Part shown: piece by piece, positions 24,851 to 35,592 of the stretch
Layout of the letters: each line of letters begins with the position of its first letter
How positions within the stretch are numbered: the stretch's first letter is position 1
NCBI RefSeq assembly: GCF_004331485.1
Contig: NZ_SJKD01000001.1
Coordinates: 310,001 to 374,000, forward strand
Reading direction: 5' to 3'
Length of the DNA stretch: 64,000 bases
Source of the DNA: Kribbella capetownensis
Lineage (GTDB): Bacteria; Actinomycetota; Actinomycetes; Propionibacteriales; Kribbellaceae
Made by a program: the position numbers and the translations under genes
Notes under the pieces: model-generated
What the model saw: the letters and a program-made list of their open reading frames with translations, nothing else
What the model was told of the DNA's origin: nothing
Database searches by the model: none

Positions 24851-27162
24851 TGACGGACAGGTCTCGCAGATCTACCCGTCCACCGTTCCTGAGTGCACTC
24901 GTCTGGCTACTCCCGGCCGCGACCGGGTACTGGGTAGTTGCAGGCACAGGGGTGACCGACGGCGACATCCTCCGCTACGCGGCCTACTTCTCGGGCTGCG
25001 TGGTGCTTCCGGGGGTGTTGCTGCTGCGAGCTTTCGCGCCGGGCCGGCGCACCTGGCCGGAGGACGTGGGCCTCGGCATCGTCGTGGGGCTCTCCTACGA
25101 GTTGCCGGGGTGGGCGTTGTTCACGGCCGCTGGGATGCAGCAGTGGTTGGTGGTGTGGCCCGCGGCGGTGCTGGTCGTCTTCGCCGCGGTACCGCGGTTA
25201 CGACGCTGCTGGCGGGCGCAGGACGCGCCGCGGCTGCCGCTCGCCTGGGGCGCCACGCTGGCGCTGCTCCTCTCGGCGACGTTGCTGCTGTACTACGGCA
25301 CCACGGTCAGCGCCACGCCGGTCCCCGAGAACGGCGGCGACTACTACCAGGACCTGCTCTGGCACCTAGGGATCGTGCACGAGCTGGGCCGCTCCGTCCC
25401 GCCGCAGATCCCGCAGGTGGCGGGCGAGACGATGCAGTACCACTGGTTCGCCGACGCACACCTGGCGTCGGCCGCACAGATCGCCGGAATCGACCCCCGG
25501 CTCGTGCTGTTCAGGCTATGGTTCGCCCCGATCATCATCGGGCTCGTCCTCGCGGTGGCCGCACTCGCGCGCCAGGTCAGCGGTGTCTGGTGGACCGCCC
25601 CGTTCGCGGTCGCGCTGACGACGGTCGTCCCGCGGGTCGCCATCTGGCAGTACGTCGGCGGCGTCGGGTCCGCACCACTCGTTTTCCTGAGTCCGTCGCA
25701 GTCCTTCGGGACGACGGTCAGCGTCGGAGCCGCGGCGCTGCTGCTCGGCGCATTGTACCGCGGTGCCCCGAGACGGTCCTGGGTGATCGTGATGCTGGTC
25801 GTCTGCGTATCCGCCGGCTCCAAGCCCACCGCTGCGCCGCTACTGCTCGGCGGGACCGGCCTGGCGGCGTTGTTCCTGCTGGTGCGGAACAGGCGTATCC
25901 CCTGGCCGATCCTCGGCTTCGGCGGCGCACTGGTGGGTGTGATGGTGGCGTCGATGCTGACTGTCGCGGGTAGCACCGCAGGTACTCCGCTGCGCTTGTT
26001 CGGGGCCTTGCGGGCTTTCCCGGGATATACCGCTCTGACCGGTATCACCGGCCCTCCGGCGCCGGGTGGATGGATCACCGACGGGCTTCTTGACGCTGAC
26101 CCGCAGACGCTGACCTGGGCGATCGCGATCCTTGTGTCCGTGGTGGTGAGCAGGGCGGTGGTGGCCGTCGCATTCCTTGGTCTCGTACAGCGCCGGACCC
26201 GGACCGATCCGGTGCAGTGGTGGCTGGTCGGCACGCTCATCGCCTCGCTGCTCGGATTCGTGGTCGTCGACCATCCGAGTTTTGGCGAGTTCTACTTCCT
26301 CGGCGGCGCGCTTCCCTTCGCCGCTGTCGCCGCGGGATACGTGGTCCACGGCGCGGTCACCGGACGCCGCCGCGTGGCCCGCCGGATGATCATCGCAGGT
26401 GGCCTGCTGGCCGGTGCGGCGCTGGCACTGGCGATCCGGGCGTTCGGCAACATCGACTCCCGGCCTGTCTCCCCGGCGGGGATCACGCGGGCGGTGAGCG
26501 AGCCGATGCTGTGGCTTGCGGCGGCACTCGTGGCCGGGCTGCTCGGCTGGCTTGTCCTCCGCGCCGTCCGTCCGCAGGTGCGTGGCCTCGGCCTGGCGCT
26601 GCTGATGTGCGTCGCGGTCGGCCTCGCTCTGCCCAGCCGGCCCTGGTCGGACTGGCGCAACACGGCGGACGGGATCACCGGGGATGGCGGGCAGATCCCG
26701 GTCCCCGCGCTTCCGTTGTACACCACGGACGAGATCCAAGCCGCGCTGTGGCTGGAGCGCAACGCTGGACGGTACGACGTGGTCGTGACGAACACCGCCT
26801 GCCTGTCGCGACGACGACCTGGTCCGGTCTGCGACGCGCGTGGCTACCTGGTCAGCGGTGTCGGCGGTCACCGGACGCTGATGGAGGGCTGGGCCTACAC
26901 CCAGCAGTCGCTGGCCAACCAAGGCGAACGGAACGTCGGGTACAGCCTGCTGCCATCGCCCTGGCCCGACCGGGTGGAGCTGACGACGAAGGCACTCACG
27001 GCGCCAACGCCTGAGGTGCTGGAGAACCTGCGCCGCGATTACGGCGTCCGCTGGGTCTTCGCGGACACGCGAAAGGGCAGGGTCGCCGAGCGCACTCTCG
27101 ACCGGCTCGCCGACCGGAGGTTTACCCGAGGGCAAGTCATCGTCTACGAACTCAGGGACTGA
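24850..27162 (+). CDS. Polytopic membrane protein, GT-C-like (second paralogue)
   Basis: The 770-aa protein has a dozen or more hydrophobic spans and is homologous across its length to 6775-9000. Matching blocks are GGDYYQDLLWHLGIVHEL, AGETMQYHWFADAHLA, SPSQSFGTTVS, SAGSKPTAAPLL, then the soluble C-terminal EGWAYTQQSLAN and GVRWVFADTRKG. The Asp and His residues in the first outer loop are conserved between both proteins and could be catalytic. I chose the ATG at 24850 because it overlaps the leader ORF stop. The preceding TTG is less likely. Probably a lipid-linked-sugar transferase or polymerase. The acceptor is unknown. Confidence 0.7.
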   Translation: MTDRSRRSTRPPFLSALVWLLPAATGYWVVAGTGVTDGDILRYAAYFSGCVVLPGVLLLRAFAPGRRTWPEDVGLGIVVGLSYELPGWALFTAAGMQQWLVVWPAAVLVVFAAVPRLRRCWRAQDAPRLPLAWGATLALLLSATLLLYYGTTVSATPVPENGGDYYQDLLWHLGIVHELGRSVPPQIPQVAGETMQYHWFADAHLASAAQIAGIDPRLVLFRLWFAPIIIGLVLAVAALARQVSGVWWTAPFAVALTTVVPRVAIWQYVGGVGSAPLVFLSPSQSFGTTVSVGAAALLLGALYRGAPRRSWVIVMLVVCVSAGSKPTAAPLLLGGTGLAALFLLVRNRRIPWPILGFGGALVGVMVASMLTVAGSTAGTPLRLFGALRAFPGYTALTGITGPPAPGGWITDGLLDADPQTLTWAIAILVSVVVSRAVVAVAFLGLVQRRTRTDPVQWWLVGTLIASLLGFVVVDHPSFGEFYFLGGALPFAAVAAGYVVHGAVTGRRRVARRMIIAGGLLAGAALALAIRAFGNIDSRPVSPAGITRAVSEPMLWLAAALVAGLLGWLVLRAVRPQVRGLGLALLMCVAVGLALPSRPWSDWRNTADGITGDGGQIPVPALPLYTTDEIQAALWLERNAGRYDVVVTNTACLSRRRPGPVCDARGYLVSGVGGHRTLMEGWAYTQQSLANQGERNVGYSLLPSPWPDRVELTTKALTAPTPEVLENLRRDYGVRWVFADTRKGRVAERTLDRLADRRFTRGQVIVYELRD

Positions 27163-27224
27163 GCGAGTGCGTTGATTTCCGTGCCGAGATGCTGAAGCAT
27201 GATCAATCCCCGAAGGAGATATCC

Positions 27225-27848
27225 ATGGACGGTCTGAAAGGCCTTCTCAGGCATGTGCGCGCCTACGTCCTGCTGCAGCGCATCGTCGGCGCCGACCGCT
27301 TGCGATATCGCTGCATCGAGGAGATCCAGCCGGGTGAAACCGTCCTGGACATCGGCTGCGGTCCCGCGTACTACTTCCCGCGTCTGCCCCAGCCGCTGAA
27401 CTACCACGGGTTCGACACCGATGCGCCGTACATCGACTGGGCCAAGGAGCGCTTCGGCGGTGAGAACGCCAGCTTCCATTGCGGCAACTTCGACGAAGCC
27501 GCTGCCCGATCGCTGCCGCCGATCGATGTGGTGCTGCTGCTCGGGCTGCTGCACCACCTGTCGGACGAGCAGTGCACACATCTGCTGAACCTGGCCGCGA
27601 GTGTGCTGGGCCCCGGCGGCCGGGTGATCAGCCTCGACACCTGCTTCGAGCCGACCCAGGGCCGGATCTCGCGGTGGATGTCGGCGAACGACCGCGGCGA
27701 GTACGTCCGGGAGCCGCCGGCGTTCGAGAAGCTCGCCCTGCAGTCCTTCGGCCAGGTCGAGGGCAAGGTCATCGATGATGCCACCCATGTTCCAGCGAGC
27801 TACTGGATGATGAGGATGACTGAGGCGAACCGACTGCAGGCCGAATAA
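27225..27848 (+). CDS. Class I SAM-dependent methyltransferase
   Basis: The 207-aa protein carries motif I TVLDIGCGPAYYFPRL, then YHGFDTDAPYIDWA, PIDVVLLLGLLHHLSD and LGPGGRVISLDT. It starts at ATG 27225 with an AAGGAG ribosome site 8 nt upstream. It follows the membrane protein by 62 nt and probably shares its transcript, which suggests methylation in glycan or lipid-linked-sugar metabolism. It converges with the MarR gene, with 1 nt between stops. Confidence 0.8.
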   Translation: MDGLKGLLRHVRAYVLLQRIVGADRLRYRCIEEIQPGETVLDIGCGPAYYFPRLPQPLNYHGFDTDAPYIDWAKERFGGENASFHCGNFDEAAARSLPPIDVVLLLGLLHHLSDEQCTHLLNLAASVLGPGGRVISLDTCFEPTQGRISRWMSANDRGEYVREPPAFEKLALQSFGQVEGKVIDDATHVPASYWMMRMTEANRLQAE

Positions 27849-27849
27849 G

Positions 27850-28266
27850 TCAGAGGTCGTCGGCGATCCGGGCGAGGACGACGCCGGCGCGCAGGACGAG
27901 TTCGCTGTCGGCGTCGTCGAGGCGGCGGAGGAGCTTGCCGAGTTCCTCCGCGGCCTGCCGGCCGGAGGCCTCGACCGTCTCGGCGCCCGCCTCGGTGAGC
28001 ACGACAGCGGTCGCACGGCCGTCGACCGGGTCCGGCTCGCGGCGGACCAGGCCCGCATCCTCGAGGCCGGCGACGGTGGTGGTCGCCGTGGGCTGGGAAC
28101 AGGGGACGCGGGCGGCGATCTCGCCGATCCGGATCGGTTGCTCGTCGGCGACCAGCATCAGCGCGAGGAACTGGGTCGGGTGCAGGGCCGTAGTGGTACG
28201 ACTCCGGCGCAGATGCCGGACGATGCGATGCATGGCCACCAGGAGCTGCAGAGTCTCTTGTGCCAT
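27850..28266 (-). CDS. MarR-family transcriptional regulator
   Basis: The 138-aa winged-helix protein has its recognition helix region at IAARVPCSQPTATTTVAGLEDAGLV and the wing at REPDPVDGRATAVVLTEAG, the MarR DxRxxxxxLT-type signature. It is probably a dimeric repressor responding to a small ligand. It is followed upstream on the same strand by a membrane protein gene 62 nt away. The target is unknown. Confidence 0.85.
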   Translation of the reverse strand: MAQETLQLLVAMHRIVRHLRRSRTTTALHPTQFLALMLVADEQPIRIGEIAARVPCSQPTATTTVAGLEDAGLVRREPDPVDGRATAVVLTEAGAETVEASGRQAAEELGKLLRRLDDADSELVLRAGVVLARIADDL

Positions 28267-28328
28267 CGTGATCGCCTCCTCCGAACGGATGCGTCATCAT
28301 GGCACACGTCCGAACCGATCTCCACGGA

Positions 28329-28769
28329 TCACAGCTGACTGGCGGCCACCCCGAGCGCGAACGCGGCACCGGTCAGACCGAGCATCGTGCCTGCCAGTAC
28401 GACGAGTTGCCGCCGCAGCACGACCAGTTCGGTCTCGGTCGAGAACACCCGTCGCGGCCAGTGCCGCCACGAGACGTACCAGAAGATGCCGCTCGCACCG
28501 AGCAGCAGAACCCCTTTCACCGCATGGATCCCCCAGTGCTCCGGCCCCAGCGCCAGCCCCACCGCTCCGGTCAGCGCGATCGTCGCGATCAACCCGACCA
28601 CCTTCCACCGGTTGCCCGAGGCAATCACTGTGGTCAGTGCCTCCCGCCCTTCGTCGTCGGGGCCGAAGTACTTCTTCATCTTCGGCTGCACCACGAACAG
28701 CGAGTAGGCCATCCCCCCGACCCAAACCGCCGCCAACCCCGCATGCACGATCGCCACGACGACGGTCAT
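28329..28769 (-). CDS. Small membrane protein, CopD/DUF4149-like
   Basis: The 146-aa protein has four hydrophobic helices (about residues 2-24, 55-75, 80-98 and 122-144). The first reads HAGLAAVWVGGMAYSLFVV, with the His-rich first helix and WxGG motif of CopD-like and DUF4149 proteins. A second His lies in WGIHAVKGVLLL. It could bind haem or copper, but that is family-level knowledge and not shown here. It stands alone between MarR and a methyltransferase gene. Confidence 0.55.
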   Translation of the reverse strand: MTVVVAIVHAGLAAVWVGGMAYSLFVVQPKMKKYFGPDDEGREALTTVIASGNRWKVVGLIATIALTGAVGLALGPEHWGIHAVKGVLLLGASGIFWYVSWRHWPRRVFSTETELVVLRRQLVVLAGTMLGLTGAAFALGVAASQL

Positions 28770-28832
28770 GCCGCACAGCCTAAGCCCACCCGGGGGTCGT
28801 CCCTCAACGCCATCGGTCCGACGCAGGCGGCT

Positions 28833-29570
28833 CTATCGGATGGCCACCGTGACGGCGTTGTTGCCGTAGCGCCAGACGACGTCCGCAGTCTCGAACCCTG
28901 CGGCGTGGAGCTCGTCGAGGTGCCAACTCGCGGACCGCATCAAGTCGCCCGACCAATGCGTGAAGAGGCGTTGTCTTTCTGCCCACAGGGACCGGTACTG
29001 CGGAAGAGCGTAGGCGCGGCGGTACCAGTCGTCACAGCTCTGCACGCCCGCCGCGAACGCTGTGTCGAGGTGCTGCTGGTGGAGGGCGTCGGCGGCCGCT
29101 CGCAGCCGCTCATCGTCGATCAGAACGTGATCGGCGTTGAGGAACACCCCACCCGGGCGGATCAGTCCGGCGACCGCACGGCACACACGAGCGAACGCCG
29201 GCGGGCTCAGCCAGTGCAGGGCGGTCGCAGTCAGTACGGCGTCGAAGTCGCCGTCGATCCCAGTCGTCCAGTCGGGGTGGTCCAGGTTCCTGCTCAGCAC
29301 GTTCACTCGCTCGTCGCCGGCGAACGCGCCCGTGGCCAGGCGCAGCAGCAACGGATCCAGATCCACTGCGACGACTCGTACGGCGGGGAAGCGGTCCAGC
29401 ACCCTCCGGGTGATCGAGCCAGGCCCGCAGGCGAGGTCGAGGACCCGTTTCGGCGCACCTGTGAGGCGCTCCACGTAGTCGAGCATCACGGCGAAGCGCT
29501 GCTCCCTGTCGATCTTGTGCACCGCCTGCTGGTCCTCCCACGTGCGGCGCAGGTCATCGTCGGTCGTCAT
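28833..29570 (-). CDS. Class I SAM-dependent methyltransferase
   Basis: The 245-aa protein has VLDLACGPGSITRRVL as SAM motif I at about residue 42, VVAVDLDPLLL as motif II, FDAVLTATALHWLSP as motif IV and LIRPGGVFLNADH. It is divergent from a LysR-type regulator gene, with 96 bp between the starts, so that regulator may control it. The substrate is unknown. Confidence 0.8.
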   Translation of the reverse strand: MTTDDDLRRTWEDQQAVHKIDREQRFAVMLDYVERLTGAPKRVLDLACGPGSITRRVLDRFPAVRVVAVDLDPLLLRLATGAFAGDERVNVLSRNLDHPDWTTGIDGDFDAVLTATALHWLSPPAFARVCRAVAGLIRPGGVFLNADHVLIDDERLRAAADALHQQHLDTAFAAGVQSCDDWYRRAYALPQYRSLWAERQRLFTHWSGDLMRSASWHLDELHAAGFETADVVWRYGNNAVTVAIR

Positions 29571-29666
29571 GCCACCGACAGTGCCGTCGGAGCGCCGGCG
29601 CTGTCCAAGACATAGGCTGCATGACGTTATCCGGAATGGTTATCACCGCAGGTCAGGAGCACCACG

Positions 29667-30581
29667 GTGGACGTCGACCTCAGACTGCTTCGGTACTTCG
29701 TCGTACTCGCCGAAGAACTGCACTTCACCCGGGCGGCGCAACGCTTGTACGTCTCGCAGCCGGCGCTCAGCAGCCAGATACGCCGCCTCGAACACCGCCT
29801 CGACCTCGTCCTGTTCGATCGCTCATCCGGTGGTGTTCGACTCACACCCGCCGGCGCTGCCTTCGTTCCACACGCCCGCGCCGCGTTGTCCGAGGCTTCC
29901 CTCGGGATCGCCGCAGCCGTTGCGGCCGCCGCGACGCCGGCGGAAGGTGACACGCTGCGCATCGACGTCCAGGCCTCCGGCTTGGCCACGCCCCGCATGG
30001 TGATCGGCGCATTGCGGGCCGCGTTGCCGAAGGTGGCACTTGACGTGACCAGCTACGGCAGCACATCTCATGCCGAACGGCTACGGTCAGGCGATCTCGA
30101 CCTCGCCCTGTGCGGCGCCCGCGCGCCTAGCGGGCCAGACATCGCGGAACAGCCTGTCCGTGCCGAGCCGGTCGGCGTCGCACTCCCCGAGACCCACCTG
30201 CTTGCAGACAGCGCGGCGGTCGACCTCGGAGACCTCGCCGCCGATCTGCATTATCTGCCCCGCGACGGATTCGCACCCGACTGGAACGACTACGTGCTGA
30301 CCGCCTGCGCGGCCGCCGGATTCACACCACGCCGTCATCCATCCAGCACCGACGGCACCGACACCGCCCTCGAACTCGTCCGGTCCGGTGAATGCATCGC
30401 GCTCAGCCTCGTGTCCACATCCCCGCCACCCGGCTGCGTCATCCGGCCACTCGCCAAACACCCAGCCCCGTACCGATGGGTCCTCCGCTGGCCCGTCCGT
30501 ACGCCGATGCACCCGCACATCACACAAGCACGCCGAGCGATCAGCAACCTGAGCATGGCCCACAGTTGGCTGAAGGGCTGA
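29667..30581 (+). CDS. LysR-family transcriptional regulator
   Basis: The 304-aa protein starts at a GTG as MDVDLRLLRYFVVLAEELHF. The LysR helix-turn-helix spans residues 18-45 with FTRAAQRLYVSQPALSSQIRRLE. The remainder is a LysR-type substrate-binding domain with an IAEQ/DLAL pocket region. It is divergent from the methyltransferase at 28833-29570, the usual arrangement for a LysR target. The effector is unknown. Confidence 0.88.
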   Translation: MDVDLRLLRYFVVLAEELHFTRAAQRLYVSQPALSSQIRRLEHRLDLVLFDRSSGGVRLTPAGAAFVPHARAALSEASLGIAAAVAAAATPAEGDTLRIDVQASGLATPRMVIGALRAALPKVALDVTSYGSTSHAERLRSGDLDLALCGARAPSGPDIAEQPVRAEPVGVALPETHLLADSAAVDLGDLAADLHYLPRDGFAPDWNDYVLTACAAAGFTPRRHPSSTDGTDTALELVRSGECIALSLVSTSPPPGCVIRPLAKHPAPYRWVLRWPVRTPMHPHITQARRAISNLSMAHSWLKG

Positions 30582-30610
30582 CACGCGCAGTCGTGACCGG
30601 CCACGGCGTA

Positions 30611-30651
30611 GGCATCAGCCCGTACGACGTTGCGTCGTACGGGCTGATGCC
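30611..30651. terminator. Bidirectional terminator hairpin
   Basis: A perfect 18-bp stem (GGCATCAGCCCGTACGAC and its complement) closes a 5-nt GTTGC loop between the convergent lysR and acs genes. It should terminate transcription from both sides. Confidence 0.8.
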
Positions 30652-30661
30652 GACAGGAAGG

Positions 30662-32641
<1,980 letters not shown>

Positions 32642-32822
32642 GTCGACGACTCCTCCTCGCTGGCTTCGGCGCGCTGGAGCGCCCGGTTACCTTTCTACCA
32701 ACCGCACGCCCCGGCGCGGAACCGGTGTATCGCCAAGCAGTCCCCGATCTGCGCCGAACAGGACCAATTCCGGGCCGGACGGCAGCGGATTCCCGGCCGG
32801 GCGGTGGGTCATTGGTGGTTGG

Positions 32823-33260
32823 TCACTGGTGCTGGGACAGGACGCGGGCGAGCAGGGTGGTCAGGCGCTTGCGGTCCGTCGGGGACAGGGCGGCGAAGAT
32901 CTCGTCCTGGGCCTTCGCGACCAGCGTCGTGAGGCGTTTGTGCTGACGGCGGCCCGAGGCGGTGATGGTGATGATGTTGCGGCGCCCGTCGGCGGGATCC
33001 GGGCTGCGCTCGACGTACCCGTCGTCGACCAGTTCGTTGAGGGCGGCAACCACGTCGCTGCGGTCGATCCCGGTGTGCCGGCCGAGCGTGGCCTGACTGG
33101 CCGGGCCGAACTCGACCAGCGTCGCGAGCAGGCGGAAGTGGTAGCCGCGGGCCCCGGCCGCCGCGAAGGACTCGGTCACGATCCGCTGCGCGTGCGCCGC
33201 GCTCTGGGTCAGCAACCAACTGGGCGTCTGCAACAACACGCTCGGCGTCTGTTCGTCCAC
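32823..33260 (-). CDS. MarR-family transcriptional regulator
   Basis: The 145-aa winged-helix protein has LGRHTGIDRSDVVAALNELVDDG as its DNA-recognition region and RSPDPADGRRNIITITASG as the wing. Such proteins repress nearby genes until a ligand binds. The next gene downstream on the same strand is acs, 181 bp away, so acetate metabolism is a possible but unproven target. Confidence 0.85.
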   Translation of the reverse strand: MDEQTPSVLLQTPSWLLTQSAAHAQRIVTESFAAAGARGYHFRLLATLVEFGPASQATLGRHTGIDRSDVVAALNELVDDGYVERSPDPADGRRNIITITASGRRQHKRLTTLVAKAQDEIFAALSPTDRKRLTTLLARVLSQHQ

Positions 33261-33381
33261 AGCCCCGAGTGTATCCGTTGGCCGGTCCTACGATTCCGGT
33301 CCAGAGGAGTGCCGGAGAGTTCCGGAAGAGGTCCAGGTGAGTTCCTGGTGGAGCCGTCGGCGGGTGGGTAGGTTCGGCGTC

Positions 33382-34056
33382 ATGGCTGGGGCTGAGGAAT
33401 ACATGGAGACGGCGTTGGACGTCGCGCGGCGAGCGGCGGAGACGCAGGTCGGGGCGATTCGGGTCGCCGCTGGTCTGGTGGTCGAGGCGATGCTCGCGGG
33501 CCGGGTGTTCTGGGTCTTCGGGACGGGGCACAGTCACCTGATCGCCGAGGAGGTGTACGGGCGGGCCGGTGGGCTGGCCGACGTTCGGGCGGTGCTCGAG
33601 CCTGGGCTGATGCTGCATGAGGGGTTGCAGAAGAGTTCGCTGCTCGAGCGGCTTCCGGGGCTGGCCGACGTGGTGCTGGAGATCAACGAGATCGCCGCCG
33701 GTGACGTCGTACTGATCGCGTCGAACTCGGGGCGGAACGCCGTACCGGTGGAGTTCGCGCTCGGAGCACGGAAGCGGGGTGCCCTGGTGATCGCGCTGAC
33801 TTCGATGGCCCACAGCACGGCAACGACGTCGCGAGCGCCGGGAGGTCAGCGGCTGTTCGAGACCGCGGACGTGGTGATCGACAACTGCGGCGTGCCAGGG
33901 GACGCACTGATCGAGGTCGACGGCAGCCCGGAACTGACCGGCGCCACCTCGACGATGGTCGGCGCGATGCTCGTGCAGGCGCTGACCGTGGAAATCGTCA
34001 CCAAACTCACCGCCGCCGGCGAGACGCCGAACATCCTCCGCAGTCAGAACGTCTAG
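33382..34056 (+). CDS. SIS-domain protein (UPF0309-like)
   Basis: The 224-aa protein has a sugar-isomerase (SIS) fold: VFWVFGTGHSHLIAEEVYGRAGG is the phosphosugar-binding start, and VVLIASNSGRNAVPVEFALGAR the Ser/Thr loop. It matches the UPF0309 group of amino-sugar phosphate isomerase-like proteins. Start at ATG 33382. A P-loop kinase gene follows after 6 nt and a GntR/UTRA regulator gene converges on them, an arrangement typical of amino-sugar catabolic loci. The substrate is not known. Confidence 0.8.
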   Translation: MAGAEEYMETALDVARRAAETQVGAIRVAAGLVVEAMLAGRVFWVFGTGHSHLIAEEVYGRAGGLADVRAVLEPGLMLHEGLQKSSLLERLPGLADVVLEINEIAAGDVVLIASNSGRNAVPVEFALGARKRGALVIALTSMAHSTATTSRAPGGQRLFETADVVIDNCGVPGDALIEVDGSPELTGATSTMVGAMLVQALTVEIVTKLTAAGETPNILRSQNV

Positions 34057-34062
34057 CAAGCC

Positions 34063-34638
34063 ATGAGCGAGGTCAGGCGGTTTCTCCTTCAGATGTCGGG
34101 CGTTCCAGGGTCCGGCAAGTCCACGATCGCGCGACACGTCGGTTCCCGGTACGGCGCGATCGTCGTGGATCTCGATGTCATCAGGAGCGCCGTTCTCGAT
34201 GGTGGGGTGCCGGCCGAGGACAGTGGCCGGGCCGCCTACCCAGTCATGTACGCGTTGACTCGAAGCCTCTTGGATCAGGGTTTCAGCGTGGTGATCGACA
34301 GCCCTTGCCAGTACGACGAAATCATCGCGACGGGCCGGGAGATCGCCCACGAGCGTGGTGTCGCCTACAAGTACGTGGAATGCCGGACGGACGATCTCAC
34401 CGCGATCGACAATCGGCTCGGGGCCAGAGTCCCGATGCGAAGTCAGCGTCGAGGCGTCAGCGTGCTCCCGGTCGATCTGGGCGGGGCCGACGCCACCGGC
34501 GAGCAGGCGTTTCGAGGGTGGCTGCACGCGACGAAGCGACCGGTGGAGGGGTATCTCCAGGTGGAGGCGACGGAGTCGATGGACCTGATCCTCAAAGAGG
34601 TCGGGGCCTATCTCGAGCTCGGTCAGGTGGCGCGGTAG
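34063..34638 (+). CDS. P-loop kinase (AAA_33/Zeta-toxin-like fold)
   Basis: The 191-aa protein has Walker A MSGVPGSGKSTIARHV at residue ~11, VDLDVIRSAVL as the substrate Asp region and a C-terminal mixed domain. Small kinases of this kind phosphorylate sugars, nucleosides or antibiotics. It follows the SIS gene closely and overlaps the 3' end of the convergent GntR gene by 16 nt. The substrate is unknown, and an amino sugar is a guess from context. Confidence 0.75.
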   Translation: MSEVRRFLLQMSGVPGSGKSTIARHVGSRYGAIVVDLDVIRSAVLDGGVPAEDSGRAAYPVMYALTRSLLDQGFSVVIDSPCQYDEIIATGREIAHERGVAYKYVECRTDDLTAIDNRLGARVPMRSQRRGVSVLPVDLGGADATGEQAFRGWLHATKRPVEGYLQVEATESMDLILKEVGAYLELGQVAR

Positions 34639-35381
34639 GCCACCGTGATGTCGTAGCGGTCCGAGCGGTAGACCGAGCGGCCGAACTCGATCACCTGGTC
34701 GTTCGCGGTCCGCGGGGCCGAGGTGATGATGAGGCACGGGGTGGTCGAGTCGATCTCGAGCAGCTGGGCGTCGATCGGGTCCGGTGGGGCCGCGACGATC
34801 GACGCGGACACCATCCCGAGCGCGACACCCCAGCGGGACGACAGCTCGCCGTACAGCGACTTCTCGGCGAAGTCGACCTCGTCGAGGCCGGGCCACCGCC
34901 GCAACGACAGTGCCGTGCGCTCGACGGCCATCGGCTCGCCGTCCGCGGTCCGCAGCCGGACCAGGTGCAGCACCGGGGTGCCGGCCGGCTCTTCGAGCTC
35001 GCGGGCCAGGTCCTCGTCGGCTGCGCCGACGCGATGCTCGAGCACCTTGGCGCCCGGCGTGATGCCGCGGTCGATCATGTCCTGGCTGAACGACGACGCG
35101 AGGATCCGGGTCGGCCGCGGCTCGGCAACGAAGGTGCCGCCGCCGGGACGACGGGCGGCCAGTCCTTCGGCCACCACCCGGTCGACTTCCTGGCGCACCG
35201 TCATCCGGGCCACGCCGAACCGCTCCGCCAGCACGCGCTCGGACGGCAGCACCGTACCGACGGCGAGCGAGCGGGTGAGCTTCTCCAGAATCTCGCGAAT
35301 CTGGTCACCCTTCGGGCGATCGGTCCGAAGCTCCGTGGGGAGTTCGGCGAGATCGCCGGGGTTGTTCCGTGGGCGGGCCAT
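34623..35381 (-). CDS. GntR-family regulator with UTRA ligand domain
   Basis: The 252-aa protein has an N-terminal GntR winged helix (LPSERVLAERFGVARMTVRQEVDRV, about residues 42-66) and a C-terminal UTRA domain with LARELEEPAGTPVLHLVRLR and PCLIITSAPRTANDQVIEF. UTRA regulators of the HutC/NagR type bind sugar phosphates or amino acids. It is convergent with the SIS-kinase pair, which may be its target. Confidence 0.88.
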   Translation of the reverse strand: MARPRNNPGDLAELPTELRTDRPKGDQIREILEKLTRSLAVGTVLPSERVLAERFGVARMTVRQEVDRVVAEGLAARRPGGGTFVAEPRPTRILASSFSQDMIDRGITPGAKVLEHRVGAADEDLARELEEPAGTPVLHLVRLRTADGEPMAVERTALSLRRWPGLDEVDFAEKSLYGELSSRWGVALGMVSASIVAAPPDPIDAQLLEIDSTTPCLIITSAPRTANDQVIEFGRSVYRSDRYDITVAYRAT

Positions 35382-35592
35382 GAGGTCAGTATCCCTGGGA
35401 ATGTGCCCGGCAAACCGGTTGCCGGGGGGCGCGTGCCGCGGTCGTGGTCCTGATCGTTCGAACTGCTCCGGCCGTCCGCGACAGTGCTGTCCCGGACGAC
35501 CTCGTCAGCCAGACTGTAACGTCAGTTACCGGCTCACGGCCAGTGAGCGTCCGCGGCCGGGCGATTCCTGTGCCGGGGGTAGTTTTACCGTT

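Noticed and set aside
27206..27228. GAAGGAGATATCCATGG resembles the ribosome-binding cassette of expression vectors
   Set aside because: Surrounding sequence is native, codon use is normal for the genome and no vector sequence follows. Coincidental strong Shine-Dalgarno.
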